Assembly (NCBI RefSeq): GCF_000230895.2
Contig: NC_016604.1
Span: forward strand, 1,426,001 to 1,490,000
Length of the DNA stretch: 64,000 nt
Source of the DNA: Mycolicibacterium rhodesiae NBB3
GTDB taxonomy: Bacteria; Actinomycetota; Actinomycetes; Mycobacteriales; Mycobacteriaceae
Reading direction: 5' to 3'
Part shown: in pieces, positions 28,713 to 36,968 of the stretch
How the letters are laid out: each line of letters opens with the position of its first letter
Position numbering within the stretch: the stretch's first letter is position 1
Made by a program: the position numbers and the translations under genes
The notes under the pieces: model-generated
What the model saw: only the letters and a program-made list of their open reading frames with translations
Databases searched by the model: none
Told to the model about the DNA's origin: nothing

Positions 28713-30526
28713 TCGGACACCGTCAGGCCGAGCCCGCGGAGCAAGGGAATGGCGGATCGTGTGGTGTCGTCGTCGGTGATGGTCATCAGCTCGTCATCGG
28801 TGAAAATGTCTGTGTCGGAATGGTCGAGACGGAATTCGCGCTCCTCTTCGGAACGCTCGACGAGGTTGCGGACGAATCGGCCGTTGCCTGCGATGTCGAG
28901 ATTGCGCCTCTCGACACCGTTGGCGTCGGGCGTGGTGACGGACGCGAGCTGTCCGAACAGCGACTCCATGTGTTGCAGCGCGGCAGGCTCGAAGACGCTG
29001 TCGCGCTTCTCGGCCATGCGCGTTGCGATCTCCACCAGTTCGTGCGGTGAGTACGAAGGAAAGTCAATGCTGCGGGTGAAGCGCGAGCGCAGACCCTCGT
29101 TCGTGTCGAGGAACGCGTCGAGGTCCTTGCGGTAGCCCGCGACGATCACGACAAGACGCTCGCGGTCGTTCTCCATACGGGCCAGCAGAGTGTCGATGGC
29201 GACCAGACCGAAGTCGTTCTTGGCACCGGTCGACACCAGTGCGTAGGCCTCGTCGAGAAACAGCACGCCGTCCAGCGCGCTGTCGATGATGGCGTTGGTC
29301 TTGGCCTCGGTCTCGCCGATGTGCTGGCCGATCAAATCCGCACGGTGCACCTCGCGCACCGTCTCCTTCTTGAGAATGCCCAGCCCGCAGTAGATCTTGG
29401 CGACCACGCGCGCGATAGTCGTCTTACCGGTTCCCGGTGGGCCTGCGAAGACCAGGTGATTGGTGCGGTTGGCCACGGTCAGCCCCCGCTCCTGGCGGCG
29501 GATCGCCATCGCGACCGAGCTCTTCAACCGTGCCACCTGATATTTGACCTCTTCGAGGCCGATGAATTCGGCGAGCTCAGCCTCGGCCTCGATCAGCAGA
29601 TGGGCCTTGCGCTCCTTGGCACCGGGATCGACGAAATCGGTCTCGGTGGGCTCGGTCTCGGGATCCCACGGGTCGGAACGGGCTTCGATCCTGGCAGCGG
29701 TCGTCGGCACGATCCCGTAGGACGTATCCGAGATCGCCGTCTCGACCTCTTCGTGCTCGGGGTTGGCGGCGTAGAGCTCGGCGAGCACGTCAGCGGCGTC
29801 CAGGTCTTCGCCCTGAGCGCGCAACGCCAGCGCCTTGACGAGGGCGCCGTCGACGGTCGCAACGTCGACGGGACCTGCGGGGTCCTCCAAATAGGAGACC
29901 GCCGGCGCGAACATGCCCAGCCTCGCCAGCGAGGTGCCGAGTGCGATGCGCGCGGCATGGGCGTACGACGTGTCCAGCTTCGGATCGTTGACGATCGGGG
30001 TGAGCAGCCGAACCACATCCGACCACCGCTGCGTCCGGTAGTGCATGGCAACGCGCACCCACCGCGCCTCGAGCCAGTTCGGCCGCCTGGCGATCAGCGG
30101 ATCGACCAGGTTGTCCGCCACCGCGTAGTCGCCCGAGTCGCAGAGCATTACGGCGTACGCCAACGCGAAGTCGTCGGGCCTCGACGCGGAGAACCGAAGA
30201 TATAGCCCACTGTCGAATTCGAAGGCGAGATCGCCGTCGGCGAGATCGACCTGGCGTTGCAGCACACCGGCCGTCGGGACGGTTCGCCAGACGCCTTCGA
30301 TGACCCGGGCACTCGTGTCGCCGGCGGCGGCTAACCCCGTCCATCCATCGCACTGCTCGCGGGCGATTCGGGTCAGCTCGCCAAACCCCGACCGCGCCAC
30401 GGCGAGATCCGGCGGACGGCGCCGGTCGTGCACCGAAATGCCGAGTGCCCGGCAACAGGTGGCAAACCGGTTCACCACATCGCTATCGACGCGCGAAGTC
30501 GCAGCCAAATCCGTTTGTAGCGGCAC
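28709..30526 (-). CDS. eccA3: ESX-3 cytosolic AAA+ ATPase EccA3
   Basis: A 605-residue protein starting at GTG 30526, preceded by a GGGGAG ribosome site. The first 280 residues form a TPR-like helical domain. A CbbX-type AAA+ domain follows, with Walker A GPPGTGKT (362-369), Walker B VLFLDEA (421-427) and a sensor-like IVAGYRKDL segment. EccA proteins help deliver or release PE/PPE substrates from EspG chaperones. It is the first gene of the ESX-3 operon, downstream of an IdeR-like box. Confidence 0.95.
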   Translation of the reverse strand: MPLQTDLAATSRVDSDVVNRFATCCRALGISVHDRRRPPDLAVARSGFGELTRIAREQCDGWTGLAAAGDTSARVIEGVWRTVPTAGVLQRQVDLADGDLAFEFDSGLYLRFSASRPDDFALAYAVMLCDSGDYAVADNLVDPLIARRPNWLEARWVRVAMHYRTQRWSDVVRLLTPIVNDPKLDTSYAHAARIALGTSLARLGMFAPAVSYLEDPAGPVDVATVDGALVKALALRAQGEDLDAADVLAELYAANPEHEEVETAISDTSYGIVPTTAARIEARSDPWDPETEPTETDFVDPGAKERKAHLLIEAEAELAEFIGLEEVKYQVARLKSSVAMAIRRQERGLTVANRTNHLVFAGPPGTGKTTIARVVAKIYCGLGILKKETVREVHRADLIGQHIGETEAKTNAIIDSALDGVLFLDEAYALVSTGAKNDFGLVAIDTLLARMENDRERLVVIVAGYRKDLDAFLDTNEGLRSRFTRSIDFPSYSPHELVEIATRMAEKRDSVFEPAALQHMESLFGQLASVTTPDANGVERRNLDIAGNGRFVRNLVERSEEEREFRLDHSDTDIFTDDELMTITDDDTTRSAIPLLRGLGLTVSE

Positions 30527-30543
30527 GCGCCGTTCTCCCCTTG

Positions 30544-30562
30544 TTATGACAGGCTAACCTTG
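30544..30562. promoter_or_regulatory. Candidate IdeR (iron) box upstream of eccA3
   Basis: The 19-base site ttatgacaggctaaccttg matches the IdeR consensus (TTAGGTTAGGCTAACCTAA) at 14 of 19 positions, with an intact AGGCTAACCT core. It lies 18-36 bases upstream of the eccA3 start codon. IdeR with iron represses ESX-3 in mycobacteria, so the operon should be induced by iron limitation. I counted the match by eye. Confidence 0.7.
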
Positions 30563-30565
30563 GTG

Positions 30566-30585
30566 AAGTTAGCATTGCATAACTT
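30566..30585. promoter_or_regulatory. Second inverted repeat in the ESX-3 promoter
   Basis: AAGTTA (30566-30571) and TAACTT (30580-30585) form a perfect six-base inverted repeat with an eight-base spacer, four bases upstream of the IdeR-like site. A 19-base reading of this area matches the IdeR consensus at about 12 positions, so it may be a weak second IdeR site or a site for another regulator. I see no clear Zur-type palindrome in this gap. Confidence 0.4.
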
Positions 30586-30626
30586 AACTGTCGAGAGTCA
30601 CGGGCTCGGCGTCGAGGTGACGGCCC

Positions 30627-31523
30627 TCACCTCTTGATGGCGCTGACCAGGCTGATCGTCGACGTCATAGAACCCGCGTCGGAGTCGGCAGAGGGCACCG
30701 GGCGGCGGTGAGCCCGCAGATAGTCGGGTAAGGGGGTGGCATCTGCATGCCATCCCCGCGCTCCGAACCAGTCGACGGCCGGTTCATGCTGTTCGTTGTA
30801 GACGAGCTGGAAGAACGGGCTCCTGTGCTCCGGCGAGATGCCGGCACGCTCTTCTTCTTGTTTGGCCGCGAACTCTCCGGCGTCCATAGGCGCCGCCTCC
30901 TCGAGCGCGGCGTGGCTGCCCCGCGCCGACAGCGCGTCGATACCGGTGAACAGCTGAACCTGCGCGGTAGCCGGCAAATAGATCAGTAGCCCCTCAGCGA
31001 TCCAGGCTGACGGCGCCGCGGGATCGAATCCATGCCCGAGCAGTGTTCGCGGCCAGTCGTTACGGAGGTCGACGGCGACTTCACGACGCTGGGCGGCGGG
31101 CCGGATCCCGGCCAATGCGGCACGTTTGAACTCCAGCACCTGTGGCTGGTCGAGCTCGAATACGACGGTGTCGTCGGGCCAGTCCAGCCGGTAAGCGCGT
31201 GAGTCGAGACCGGCGGCCAGCAGAACGATCTGGCGGACGCCCGCCGCCGCGGCCTTGATGAAGTACGTATCGAAGTACCTGGTCCGAACACCCTGGAAGT
31301 TCACGAAATCCGCCCCGAACTCGGACTTCAACACGTGGTCGGCGGCGGCGCCGTCGAGCAGATCGGACCATTGGCCGCCTACGGCGCGGCAGAAGACCTC
31401 GGCATAAGGATCGACGGCCACAGGTTTCGGCTTCTGCGCCTCCAGTGCCCGCGCGGCCGCCACGAACAGCGCCGTCGATCCGACGCTCGTGGTGATGTTC
31501 CAGGTGTCGTTATCGGTACGCAT
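30627..31523 (-). CDS. Class I SAM-dependent methyltransferase (Rv0281-like)
   Basis: A 298-residue protein of the leucine-carboxyl-methyltransferase-related family that is expanded in mycobacteria (TIGR00027 type). It has [17 protein letters not shown] as the SAM-binding motif, [13 protein letters not shown] after it and AEGLLIYLP further on. The substrate is unknown. It lies directly upstream of ESX-3 in the same direction, as Rv0281 does in M. tuberculosis, but the 100-base gap with an iron box suggests that the ESX-3 operon has its own promoter. Confidence 0.88.
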   Translation of the reverse strand: MRTDNDTWNITTSVGSTALFVAAARALEAQKPKPVAVDPYAEVFCRAVGGQWSDLLDGAAADHVLKSEFGADFVNFQGVRTRYFDTYFIKAAAAGVRQIVLLAAGLDSRAYRLDWPDDTVVFELDQPQVLEFKRAALAGIRPAAQRREVAVDLRNDWPRTLLGHGFDPAAPSAWIAEGLLIYLPATAQVQLFTGIDALSARGSHAALEEAAPMDAGEFAAKQEEERAGISPEHRSPFFQLVYNEQHEPAVDWFGARGWHADATPLPDYLRAHRRPVPSADSDAGSMTSTISLVSAIKR

Positions 31524-31585
31524 GTACGCGTTTCTACGCGGTCAAACTGACAACTTCCTGACCTGCGGAGTGTCACCATATTGAC

Positions 31586-32922
31586 GTGGGCGACGGGCGG
31601 GTTCACTACGCACGCAACGGTGATGTTCGTCTGGCATACCGAGTTTTCGGCGATACCGGCCCGGTGTTGGTGTGGTCGCCCGGGTGGGTGGTAAACAACG
31701 TCGACACCATCGACGAACCCGGCAGCCCCTACGCCGGTCTCGTCGAGCGGCTGTCGCAGGGCACCCGATTCGTCATGTACGACCGGCGCGGCAGCGGGTT
31801 ATCGGATCCCCTGACCCATGCCCCGTCGCTCGACGAGAAGATGGACGACTTGCGCGCGGTGGTTGACACGGTGAGCGATGGTGAGGTCGCCTTGTTGGGC
31901 TCCGGCGAGGGCGGCGCGGTCAGCATCCTGTTCGCCGCGACCTTCCCGGACCGTGTCTTCTCGCTGCTCCTCTACGGGACGGCCGCGCGGTTCTCCCAGG
32001 AACTCCCCGACTTTCCGTGGGGCTTCACCCCCCACGAGATCCAGGCGCAACTTCAGACGATCGACGACCACTGGGGCGAGGGCGCGCTCGCCGAGCTCTT
32101 CTACAACGAGATGGCCGAACAACCGGGCGTTCGCGACATGTTCGGAAAGCTACAGCGTTCGATCGCGAGTCCGACGATGGCCCGGTTGTCGTGGCAGGCA
32201 TTCATGGAGACAGATGTGAGAGCAGTCCTGCCCGCCCTGCGCACACCGACGTTGGTGATCGCCCGCCCCGGCAGCAGGTTGGTGCCGTTCGAAGCGGTGC
32301 AGGCGTTGGCTGCCGCCATCCCTGGTGCCCTGTTCGAGCCTCTCGAGCCGGGAGCGCACAACGCGTTCGACGTCATCAATGAATCTGCAAACGCCGGATT
32401 GCAATTCTTGCTCGGGCGCCCCTCGGAGTCGATCGACGAGCGCGTTCTCAAAACCGTGGTTTTCACAGACATCGTCAGTTCCACGGAGCGCTTGACCGCT
32501 GGTGGCGACTCACACTGGCGTCATCAGCTCGACAATCATGACACCCTGGTCGATCACGTGCTCTCCCGCCACGGAGGTGTGCGCGCAAAGCACACGGGGG
32601 ACGGCGTTTTCGCGCTGTTCGATGCACCGACGAAAGCGGTTCGATGCGCGCTCGACCTCGTTCCGTCGCTGGCATCGCGGGATATCCGATCCGGGTCGGC
32701 ATCCATACGGGCGAGTGTGAGCGGCGCGGTGACGAATGGAGCGGCGTGGCGGTGCACACCGGCGCCCGAATCGAGGGTTTGGCGGGCGCCGGGGAGGTGC
32801 TGGCCAGCCGGACGGTGCGTGACCTATCGGCGGGTTCGGGCCTCACATTCGAAAGCCTTGGCCCCCAACGGCTCAAGGGCCTACCGGAGGATATCGAGGT
32901 GTTCCGGGTGAGCGCCCGCTAA
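31586..32922 (+). pseudogene. Alpha/beta hydrolase - class III adenylate cyclase fusion with a single-base frameshift
   Basis: From GTG 31586 the frame encodes an alpha/beta hydrolase domain (about residues 1-275) and the first part of a class III cyclase domain (VVFTDIVSSTERL and KHTGDGVFALF carry the metal-binding Asp residues). After ALDLVPSLASR the frame is lost. The remaining cyclase sequence (PIRVGIHTGE ... EDIEVFRVSAR) continues in another frame to 32922. Adding one G to the GGG at 32679-32681 restores a continuous SLASRGYPIRVGIHTGE. The layout matches M. tuberculosis LipJ (Rv1900c). The hydrolase elbow reads GSGEGG instead of GxSxGG, so the nucleophilic serine is a glycine. This is either a real pseudogene or a sequencing or assembly error. 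Confidence 0.85.
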
Positions 32923-33815
32923 GTCAGCGGGCGGCCCGTCCGCATCCGCCAGTCGAGATCGGCCAGCATCCAGTTGAACGGGAACCGCCGGATGAACCGC
33001 GGCATGACCTTGTTGACGTACCCGATGGTGGCCATCACCCGGTTGAACCTGCGCTGCTTGGCCTCATCCCACGGCAACCGCATCTCGTCGCGGAACCGTT
33101 GCGGCAAAAAGCCTGTGGTCATGAAGAGGTTGACCGCATCCAATCGCTTCTGCAAAGGCCGTGGCAACGTGGCGTTGCCGAGTCGGCCTGCGGCGATCGG
33201 CCACAAATACTCGTGGACGGCGTCGTCGATGTGGATCTGGTCCAGCGACTGTTCCCAGTATTCGTCGAAGGCCTTGCGGTCCGCGGGCCACATCTCCGGC
33301 GGAACCTGCAACGTCGTGCCGAGCGTCATCCCTTCGCGGAAGTGACGGTCGGCGGTCTCATCGTCCATCTCGCCGACGAAGATGCGGTGCACGTCGACAA
33401 AGCCTTTGTAGAGGCAGGCGGCAACCCACATCTGGAGGTCTTTGTCGAAAGCGTTGTACTGCACGGGGTCGCCGGGCCGCGAATAGACCTCGGCATGCGA
33501 CCGGTTGACCGCACGGCGATAGGCGGCCTTCTGCTCGTCGGTGCCCGACAGCGCGACGGCCAGATAAGTGAAGGTCGTCCTCGCCCTCTTGATCGGGTGG
33601 CGATCCGCGCGTCCGGTCTCGACGCGGCTGTCCTTCACGCCGTAACCCACGCCCGGGCGGGCGAGTTCCATGATCACGTTGGCCCCGCCGGACAGCAGCC
33701 CGATGAACGCCGCGTCATCGGCCCTGTGCATCCACCGCGGTGGCCGCCTGCCACCGGGAAGAACCGGATCGTTGAGCGGACGCCCGACGTGGTCGATCGG
33801 AACAGTGACCGTCAT
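32919..33815 (-). CDS. MpaB-family (DUF2236) oxygenase-like protein
   Basis: A 298-residue mostly helical protein of the DUF2236/MpaB family. Typical segments are the start with RWMHRADDAAFIGLLSGG, ELARPGVGYGVKDSRVETGRAD, and FTYLAVALSGTDEQKAAYRRAV followed by NRSHAEVYS with a conserved His. Family members include heme-dependent MpaB of mycophenolic-acid biosynthesis and latex-clearing-type proteins; the reaction here is unknown. It is positioned like Rv0276 and diverges from a TetR gene, and an operator-like palindrome lies 11 bases before its start. Confidence 0.8.
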   Translation of the reverse strand: MTVTVPIDHVGRPLNDPVLPGGRRPPRWMHRADDAAFIGLLSGGANVIMELARPGVGYGVKDSRVETGRADRHPIKRARTTFTYLAVALSGTDEQKAAYRRAVNRSHAEVYSRPGDPVQYNAFDKDLQMWVAACLYKGFVDVHRIFVGEMDDETADRHFREGMTLGTTLQVPPEMWPADRKAFDEYWEQSLDQIHIDDAVHEYLWPIAAGRLGNATLPRPLQKRLDAVNLFMTTGFLPQRFRDEMRLPWDEAKQRRFNRVMATIGYVNKVMPRFIRRFPFNWMLADLDWRMRTGRPLT

Positions 33816-33825
33816 TGGTCGCCCC

Positions 33826-33843
33826 TTATCGCAAATGTGATAA
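33826..33843. promoter_or_regulatory. Palindromic operator candidate between the MpaB and TetR genes
   Basis: The 18-base site TTATCGCAAATGTGATAA has perfect five-base arms (TTATC/GATAA) and is symmetric at 14 of 18 positions. It sits 11 bases upstream of the MpaB-family ATG and about 45 bases upstream of the tetR start, the usual place for autoregulation and control of the divergent gene by a TetR protein. Confidence 0.5.
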
Positions 33844-33886
33844 CGCGTGTTTCCTGATATTGCCCTGCGACCTGACGGGTGTCAAG

Positions 33887-34513
33887 ATGGCATCCATGGC
33901 ACAGGTGCGGCCTTACCGGGGTATCGATGCAGCGCAGCGAGTCGCCGACCGTCGGCGTCAGTTGCTCGACGCCGGCCTGGAGCTCCTCGGCGCCGCAGGA
34001 AAGGACCCCGCCGACCTGACCGTGCGGGCCATCTGCGGGCAGGCCACTCTAGGCGTGCGGTACTTCTACGAGAGCTTCACCGACAAGGACCACTTCGTCG
34101 GCGCCGTCTTCGACTCGGTGATCGCGGACATCGCCGCGACCACCGAGGCCGCCGTCGCCTCGGCGCCACCCGATGAGCAGGCCCGCGCCGCGATGGCCAA
34201 TATCGTGCGCACCATCTCCGCCGATCCCCGGATGGGCCGCCTGCTGTTCAGCGTGGAACTGTCCAATACCGAGATCGTCCGTAAGCGCGCGGACTCGACG
34301 GCGCTGTTCGCCGAGCTGCTCTTCACGCACGCAGGCGCACACGGCGCACTGGACAACGACCACGTCAAGGCCGCATCGTATTTCGCGGTCGGCGGCGTCG
34401 GTCAAACCATCAGCGCGTGGCTGTCGGGTGAGGTACAGCTCGACCACGACCAGCTGGTCGATGCGCTGGCTGCGCTGATCGACGCGCTGGCAGCGATGCC
34501 GCCACCAACCTAG
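33887..34513 (+). CDS. TetR-family regulator (Rv0275c-like)
   Basis: A 208-residue protein. The ATG at 33887 or the in-frame ATG at 33896 is likely; the frame runs further upstream without family-like sequence. The N-terminal DNA-binding part includes RRQLLDAGLELLGAAG and a recognition-helix region LGVRYFYESFTDKDHF. The ligand domain is helical and has no known signature. It is divergent from the MpaB-family gene and probably controls it through the palindrome between them. The 3' end overlaps the convergent VOC gene by four bases. Confidence 0.85.
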   Translation: MASMAQVRPYRGIDAAQRVADRRRQLLDAGLELLGAAGKDPADLTVRAICGQATLGVRYFYESFTDKDHFVGAVFDSVIADIAATTEAAVASAPPDEQARAAMANIVRTISADPRMGRLLFSVELSNTEIVRKRADSTALFAELLFTHAGAHGALDNDHVKAASYFAVGGVGQTISAWLSGEVQLDHDQLVDALAALIDALAAMPPPT

Positions 34514-35085
34514 ACAGAAACCCTCGGCCGGCGGTCCGCCGCTGTCTTGGGCGTGGTATTCGTGTCGCTGTCGGTGAATTCTTTGGTCCAGCAGGCGAAC
34601 TCGAGCGTTATGCCGTCGGGGTCGAAAAAGTAGAACGATCGCACGTACACGCCCGGGTGGACCGTCGACGAGACCTGCTGCCTGCTTTCGTCATGATTGA
34701 GCACCGGGCCGACGCGCACTCCTTTGTCCTTGAGCCGCTGCCGATACTCGTCGAATTTGTCCGCGGGTACGTGGAACGCCAGATGATTCATGGTGCTCAC
34801 AGCGCTGACAATGTCACCGATGCCCGGAATGGCCTCCGGTGAAGAGATTCCGGGAACGCGGTCCGGGGCGTCGGCGAACCAGAAGAACGCCACGCAGTCC
34901 CCGTTGCCCGCGTCGAAGAAGAAGTGCTGCCCCATGCCCCCCGGAAGGTCGAGCGACTTGATCAGCGGCATACCAAGCACATTGCTGTAAAAGTCAACCG
35001 TTCTCGCCATGTCCGAGCACACCAGGGCGACATGGTTTATACCACCGAGTTCGAACTCGGAATTCGGATTGTTCGGCTTGATCAT
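34510..35085 (-). CDS. VOC-family (glyoxalase/dioxygenase superfamily) protein
   Basis: The ATG at 35085 (MIKPNNPN) follows a GAGGAG ribosome site and gives 191 residues. The paired beta-alpha-beta-beta-beta modules are visible, with metal ligands likely in GINHVALVCSD, MNHLAFHV and GITLEFACW (two His and a Glu). VOC proteins include glyoxalase I, extradiol dioxygenases and resistance proteins; the substrate is unknown. It occupies the position of Rv0274 and diverges from the next TetR gene, which probably regulates it. Confidence 0.82.
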   Translation of the reverse strand: MIKPNNPNSEFELGGINHVALVCSDMARTVDFYSNVLGMPLIKSLDLPGGMGQHFFFDAGNGDCVAFFWFADAPDRVPGISSPEAIPGIGDIVSAVSTMNHLAFHVPADKFDEYRQRLKDKGVRVGPVLNHDESRQQVSSTVHPGVYVRSFYFFDPDGITLEFACWTKEFTDSDTNTTPKTAADRRPRVSV

Positions 35086-35115
35086 CTCTGCTGCTCCTCT
35101 AGTCAAGCTCGATTT

Positions 35116-35137
35116 CTGAATCTAACATCAGGTTCAG
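35116..35137. promoter_or_regulatory. Operator candidate upstream of the VOC gene
   Basis: A 22-base imperfect palindrome begins CTGAA and ends TTCAG, symmetric at 16 of 22 positions, and lies 31-52 bases upstream of the VOC start. Together with the perfect repeat at 35161 it makes the divergent VOC/tetR region a two-site control region. Confidence 0.4.
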
Positions 35138-35160
35138 TTCCGATCAATGGCCCGACGGTT

Positions 35161-35178
35161 TGATCGGCGAGCCGATCA
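35161..35178. promoter_or_regulatory. Perfect 8+2+8 inverted repeat upstream of tetR
   Basis: TGATCGGC and GCCGATCA are exact inverted copies separated by GA, 18 bases before the GTG start of the TetR gene. An additional half site, CCGATCA, occurs at 35140-35146. This is the strongest perfect palindrome in the window and probably a TetR autoregulatory operator. It could also fold as a hairpin in the leader. Confidence 0.6.
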
Positions 35179-35196
35179 GATGGTCAAGGAGAGGCC

Positions 35197-35829
35197 GTGA
35201 CCGCTAGCTCACGCGAGCATCTACCGACGCTACGCGGTCGGCAGACGCAGGCGGCGATCGATGCAGCGGCCCGATCGGTGATCGCCCGCAAAGGCATTCT
35301 GGCGACCACGATCTCGGACATTGCCGCGGAAGCCGGAAAGTCCACGGCGTCGTTCTACAACTACTACGACTCAAAAGAAGCCATGGTCCGCGAGTGGGCC
35401 CTGCGATTCCGTGACGAGGCCGGGCAGCGGGCGTGCGCGGCGGCCGAGCCAGGGTTGTCCGACTTCCAGCGCTGCCATGAGGCCGCCGCTGCGCACTGGC
35501 GCACCTACCGCCACCAACTCGCCGAGATGATCAGCGTGTCCCAGTTGGCGATGGTGAACGATGATTTCGCCCAGTACTGGGACGATATCTGCGCGCTACC
35601 CATAGCGTTGATCACCCGTATGGTGAAACACGCTCAGCAACAAGGCTTCTGCGCGGACGACGATCCGCACCTGGTCGCGGTGGCGTTGTTGTCGATGCTG
35701 AACCAGTTCTGCTACACACAGCTCGCCGGTGACAAGTCCAGATCCCTCGACGCCGTCGACGACAACGCGTGCATCACCACATTGGCCAATGTCTTCTACC
35801 GGGCGATTTATCACAAGGGGGCGGCATGA
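35197..35829 (+). CDS. TetR-family regulator (Rv0273c-like)
   Basis: A 210-residue protein starting at GTG 35197 behind AAGGAGAGG. The HTH is clear: TTISDIAAEAGKSTASFYNYYDSKEAMV at about residues 37-64. The C-terminal ligand domain is helical. The stop overlaps the ATG of the following hydrolase gene (ATGA), so regulator and hydrolase are co-expressed. A perfect palindrome just upstream suggests autoregulation and control of the divergent VOC gene. Confidence 0.88.
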   Translation: MTASSREHLPTLRGRQTQAAIDAAARSVIARKGILATTISDIAAEAGKSTASFYNYYDSKEAMVREWALRFRDEAGQRACAAAEPGLSDFQRCHEAAAAHWRTYRHQLAEMISVSQLAMVNDDFAQYWDDICALPIALITRMVKHAQQQGFCADDDPHLVAVALLSMLNQFCYTQLAGDKSRSLDAVDDNACITTLANVFYRAIYHKGAA

Positions 35830-36968
35830 CGAGGGCACCGGCAAGCGGCGGAACACCAGGCGTGACACGCGAATTCATCGGTTTGCAGTCGCCGACCGCG
35901 CGCCGCGCGGGTGCGGGCGGGAACCCGTGCCAGGGTCTCTATTACCGAGGCGTCGGGCGAAAGCCCAAGGTCGCGATGATCGCCACCCACTACCAGATTG
36001 ATTTCTCCGAACACTATCTCGCCGACTACATGGCGACGCGCGGCATCGGATTTCTCGGCTGGAACACGCGTTACCGGGGTTATGAGAGCAGCTTTCTGCT
36101 CGACCACGCCCTCGTAGACATCGGCGTGGGTGTGCGCTGGCTCCGTGAGGTCCAGGGAGTGGAAACGGTCGTGCTGCTAGGCAATTCCGGCGGTGGCTCG
36201 CTCATGGCGGCCTACCAGGCGCAGGCCGTCGATCCGCACGTGACACCGCTGGAAGGTATGCGCCCCGCAGCAGGGCTCAACGACCTGCTCCCTGCCGACG
36301 GTTACATTGCGAGCGCCGCGCACCCCGGTCGGCCCGACGTGCTCACCGCATGGATGGACGCATCGGTCGTCGACGAAAACGACGCTGTAGCCAACGATCC
36401 CGATCTCGACCTGTTCAGTTCGGAGAACGGACCACCGTTCTCCGCCGAGTTCGTCGAGCGCTACCGAGCAGCGCAGGTCGAACGCAACGACGCCATCACC
36501 AACTGGGCCGAGGCCGAACTCAAGCGCATCCACGCGGCCGGATTCTCCGACCGCCCGTTCACGGTGCTGCGGACATGGGCCGACCCCCGCATGGTCGACC
36601 CGGCACTGGAACCGACCAAACGTCCGCCCAACATGTGTTACGCCGGTGTCCCCGTGAATGCCAATCGATCGGCACACGGCATCGCCGCAGCCTGCACGGT
36701 CCGCAGCTGGATCGGCATGTGGAGCCTGCGGCACGCTCAGACCCGCGCCGAACCGCACCTGGCGCGCGTGGACTGTCCCGCTCTTGTCATCAACGCAGAA
36801 CAGGACACCGGCGTGTACCCGTCCGACGCGCAACGCATCTACGACGCACTGGCCAGTAAGGACAAAGCGCAGTGCTCGATCGACACCGACCACTACTTCC
36901 TCAGCCCAGGAGCGCGCAGCGAGAAGGCCGACACCATCGCCAAGTGGATCGCGAAGCGGTGGCGCTAA
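35826..36968 (+). CDS. Alpha/beta hydrolase (Rv0272c-like)
   Basis: The ATG at 35826 overlaps the tetR stop and gives 380 residues. The nucleophile elbow is VVLLGNSGGGSLMA (Ser in GNSGG). A late NAEQDTGVYP segment could carry the acid residue, and TDHYFLS the His. The start MTRAPASGG is followed by REFIGLQSPTARRAG and a Gly-rich turn. The reaction is unknown. Order and size match Rv0272c beside Rv0273c. The next gene starts inside its last codons. Confidence 0.8.
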   Translation: MTRAPASGGTPGVTREFIGLQSPTARRAGAGGNPCQGLYYRGVGRKPKVAMIATHYQIDFSEHYLADYMATRGIGFLGWNTRYRGYESSFLLDHALVDIGVGVRWLREVQGVETVVLLGNSGGGSLMAAYQAQAVDPHVTPLEGMRPAAGLNDLLPADGYIASAAHPGRPDVLTAWMDASVVDENDAVANDPDLDLFSSENGPPFSAEFVERYRAAQVERNDAITNWAEAELKRIHAAGFSDRPFTVLRTWADPRMVDPALEPTKRPPNMCYAGVPVNANRSAHGIAAACTVRSWIGMWSLRHAQTRAEPHLARVDCPALVINAEQDTGVYPSDAQRIYDALASKDKAQCSIDTDHYFLSPGARSEKADTIAKWIAKRWR

